The position numbers and the translations under genes were made by a program. A model generated the notes under the pieces. That model saw nothing but the letters and a program-made list of their open reading frames with translations, was not told the origin of the DNA and ran no database searches. From the NCBI GenBank assembly GCA_022426185.1, contig JAKMEB010000142.1, positions 1-37,708 on the forward strand: a stretch of 37,708 nucleotides of DNA. Reading direction: 5' to 3'. Of the stretch, positions 36,139-37,708 are shown one piece after another. Each line of letters begins with the position of its first letter. Position 1 is the first letter of the stretch. The DNA comes from Schleiferiaceae bacterium. Lineage in GTDB: Bacteria; Bacteroidota; Bacteroidia; Flavobacteriales; Schleiferiaceae.

Positions 36139-37022
36139 AAAAAGCCTACGTATTTCCAGGCCAAGGTGCCCAATACCCAGGAATGGGTAAGGATCTTTAC
36201 GAGAATCATAAGGAAGCTAAAGAGCTCTTTGATACCGCTGACCGTGTATTAGGGTTTCAACTGAGTAAAATCATGTTCGAAGGAGATGCCGATGAACTAA
36301 AGCAAACAAAGGTTACTCAACCTGCTATTTTCACCATGAGCGTGATTATGGCAAAACTATTGGGCAATGCCTTCCAGCCTAATATGGTTGCAGGGCACAG
36401 CCTTGGTGAGTTTTCGGCATTGTGCGCGGCAGGCGCATTAAGTTTTACTGATGCGCTGACCTTGGTGAGCAAACGTGCAAAAGCGATGCAAAAAGCATGT
36501 GAGGCACAACCTTCTACTATGGCCGCAATCTTAGGATTGAGTGATGAAGCCGTTGAAGAGATTTGTGCGGACGTAGACGGTATCGTAGTTGCCGCAAATT
36601 ACAATTGCCCGGGCCAATTAGTAATTTCAGGAACCTTCAACGCAATAGAAATGGCCTGTGCCAAAGCTACAGAAGCAGGAGCCAAACGTGCATTAGTCCT
36701 TCCAGTAGGTGGTGCTTTTCACAGTCCGTTAATGGAACCTGCACGTGCGGAATTAGCTGCCGCTATTGAAGCGACAGAATTCAATACCCCGGTCTGTCCC
36801 GTTTACCAGAATAGTGTTGCAAAGGCAGTGCAAAATCCAGTCGAGATAAAAAAGAATTTGATCGATCAGTTAACTGCTCCGGTAAGATGGACACAAAGCA
36901 TTCAGGAAATGATGACCGATGGCGCTAATGACTTCGTTGAATGCGGACCAGGTAAAACCCTTCAGGGTCTTATTAAAAAAATTGACCGCGCGAACAATGT
37001 GAGCGGAATTTCCTTTGAATAG
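36135..37022 (+). CDS. fabD: Malonyl-CoA:ACP transacylase
   Basis: ORF 295 aa; FPGQGAQYPGMGKDLY, VAGHSLGEFSAL, GGAFHSPLMEPA. Confidence 0.96.
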   Translation: MKKAYVFPGQGAQYPGMGKDLYENHKEAKELFDTADRVLGFQLSKIMFEGDADELKQTKVTQPAIFTMSVIMAKLLGNAFQPNMVAGHSLGEFSALCAAGALSFTDALTLVSKRAKAMQKACEAQPSTMAAILGLSDEAVEEICADVDGIVVAANYNCPGQLVISGTFNAIEMACAKATEAGAKRALVLPVGGAFHSPLMEPARAELAAAIEATEFNTPVCPVYQNSVAKAVQNPVEIKKNLIDQLTAPVRWTQSIQEMMTDGANDFVECGPGKTLQGLIKKIDRANNVSGISFE

Positions 37023-37025
37023 AGG

Positions 37026-37708
37026 ATGAAAGAAGTTACCTGGAAAAGCCCGTCAAATATTGCCCTAGTGAAGTACTGGGGGAAATACCCTGTCCAATTA
37101 CCCGCCAACCCGTCAATCAGCTTCACGCTGAGCGCAGCGGCGACTACAACCACACTTAAGTACAAACAAGGTACGGGTCAGGTAGTGGTTTTTCTCGAGG
37201 GTGAAGAAGCGCCGAGTTTCCTTCCTAAAATCCACACTTTTTTAGACCGAACTCAGGAGTTATTTCCATTTACCCGTGAATGGGATTTTGAGGTACATAC
37301 TTCTAACAGCTTTCCCCACAGTTCCGGAATCGCTTCGAGCGCTTCAGGTATGAGTGCTTTATCACTTTGCCTGATGAGTATTAAGGAGGCATTAGGAATC
37401 ACCATTACTGACTTCTTTGCAGAGGCCAGTGAAGCAGCTCGTCTGGGCTCCGGGAGCGGATCACGATCGCTTTTCGGCCCAATGGCAGCCTGGGGAACAC
37501 ATGAAGACACACCTGGAAGTAACGATCGATTCGCTGTGGCATACGAACATATCGACCCTGTATTTAAGTCTTTTCAAGACACTATTTTACTGGTCGACAA
37601 AGGGACTAAAAAGGTAAGTTCTACGGTGGGTCACCAGCTCATGGAGGGCCATTCTTATGCAGCGGCAAGATTTCAGCAAGCACACGCCAACCAAACTGCA
37701 CTTTTAAA
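37026..37708 (+). CDS. mvaD: Diphosphomevalonate decarboxylase, 3' end beyond window
   Basis: Open frame from ATG 37026 to window end, absent from ORF track: MKEVTWKSPSNIALVKYWGKYPVQLPANPSISFTLS ... SFPHSSGIASSASGMSAL ... RLGSGSGSRSLFGPMAAW. Confidence 0.94.
   Translation, partial: MKEVTWKSPSNIALVKYWGKYPVQLPANPSISFTLSAAATTTTLKYKQGTGQVVVFLEGEEAPSFLPKIHTFLDRTQELFPFTREWDFEVHTSNSFPHSSGIASSASGMSALSLCLMSIKEALGITITDFFAEASEAARLGSGSGSRSLFGPMAAWGTHEDTPGSNDRFAVAYEHIDPVFKSFQDTILLVDKGTKKVSSTVGHQLMEGHSYAAARFQQAHANQTALL

Noticed and set aside
1-37708. CRISPR arrays, toxin-antitoxin pairs, phage or transposon genes
   Set aside because: No periodic repeats, transposase/integrase motifs or defence-type domain combinations found; RadC alone is not evidence of an anti-restriction island.

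Overview
Compact chromosomal window from a Bacteroidota (Flavobacteriales-like) genome, about 37 genes on both strands, with no CRISPR array, tRNA/rRNA, prophage or IS element that I could support. Most of it is housekeeping: queA, truB, uppP, ftsX, leuS, tyrS, dsbD, tilS, pabB-like, lpd, lnt, pssA, purS, acpH, queD, fabD and a 3'-truncated mvaD that the ORF track omits. Three regions stand out. (1) A seven-gene, translationally coupled minus-strand operon (32-6374) for apparent surface-glycan modification: FemAB/GNAT-like, NodB-like deacetylase, SDR, AAC(3)-fold acyltransferase, alpha/alpha-toroid protein. (2) A phosphate module (17261-22638): phoR, phoB, OprP/O-like porin and a PiT transporter fused to a PhoU-like domain. 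The porin and PiT genes are each preceded by TTAACC-type 11-bp direct repeats at an identical 30-bp distance from a -7-like element, i.e. candidate Pho boxes. (3) A scar between PiT and a LuxE-like gene (22681-22976): an unannotated, truncated PhoB winged-helix remnant between two intrinsic terminators, the second abutting the start codon of the LuxE-like gene. Family names rest on reading translated motifs; no database search was run.
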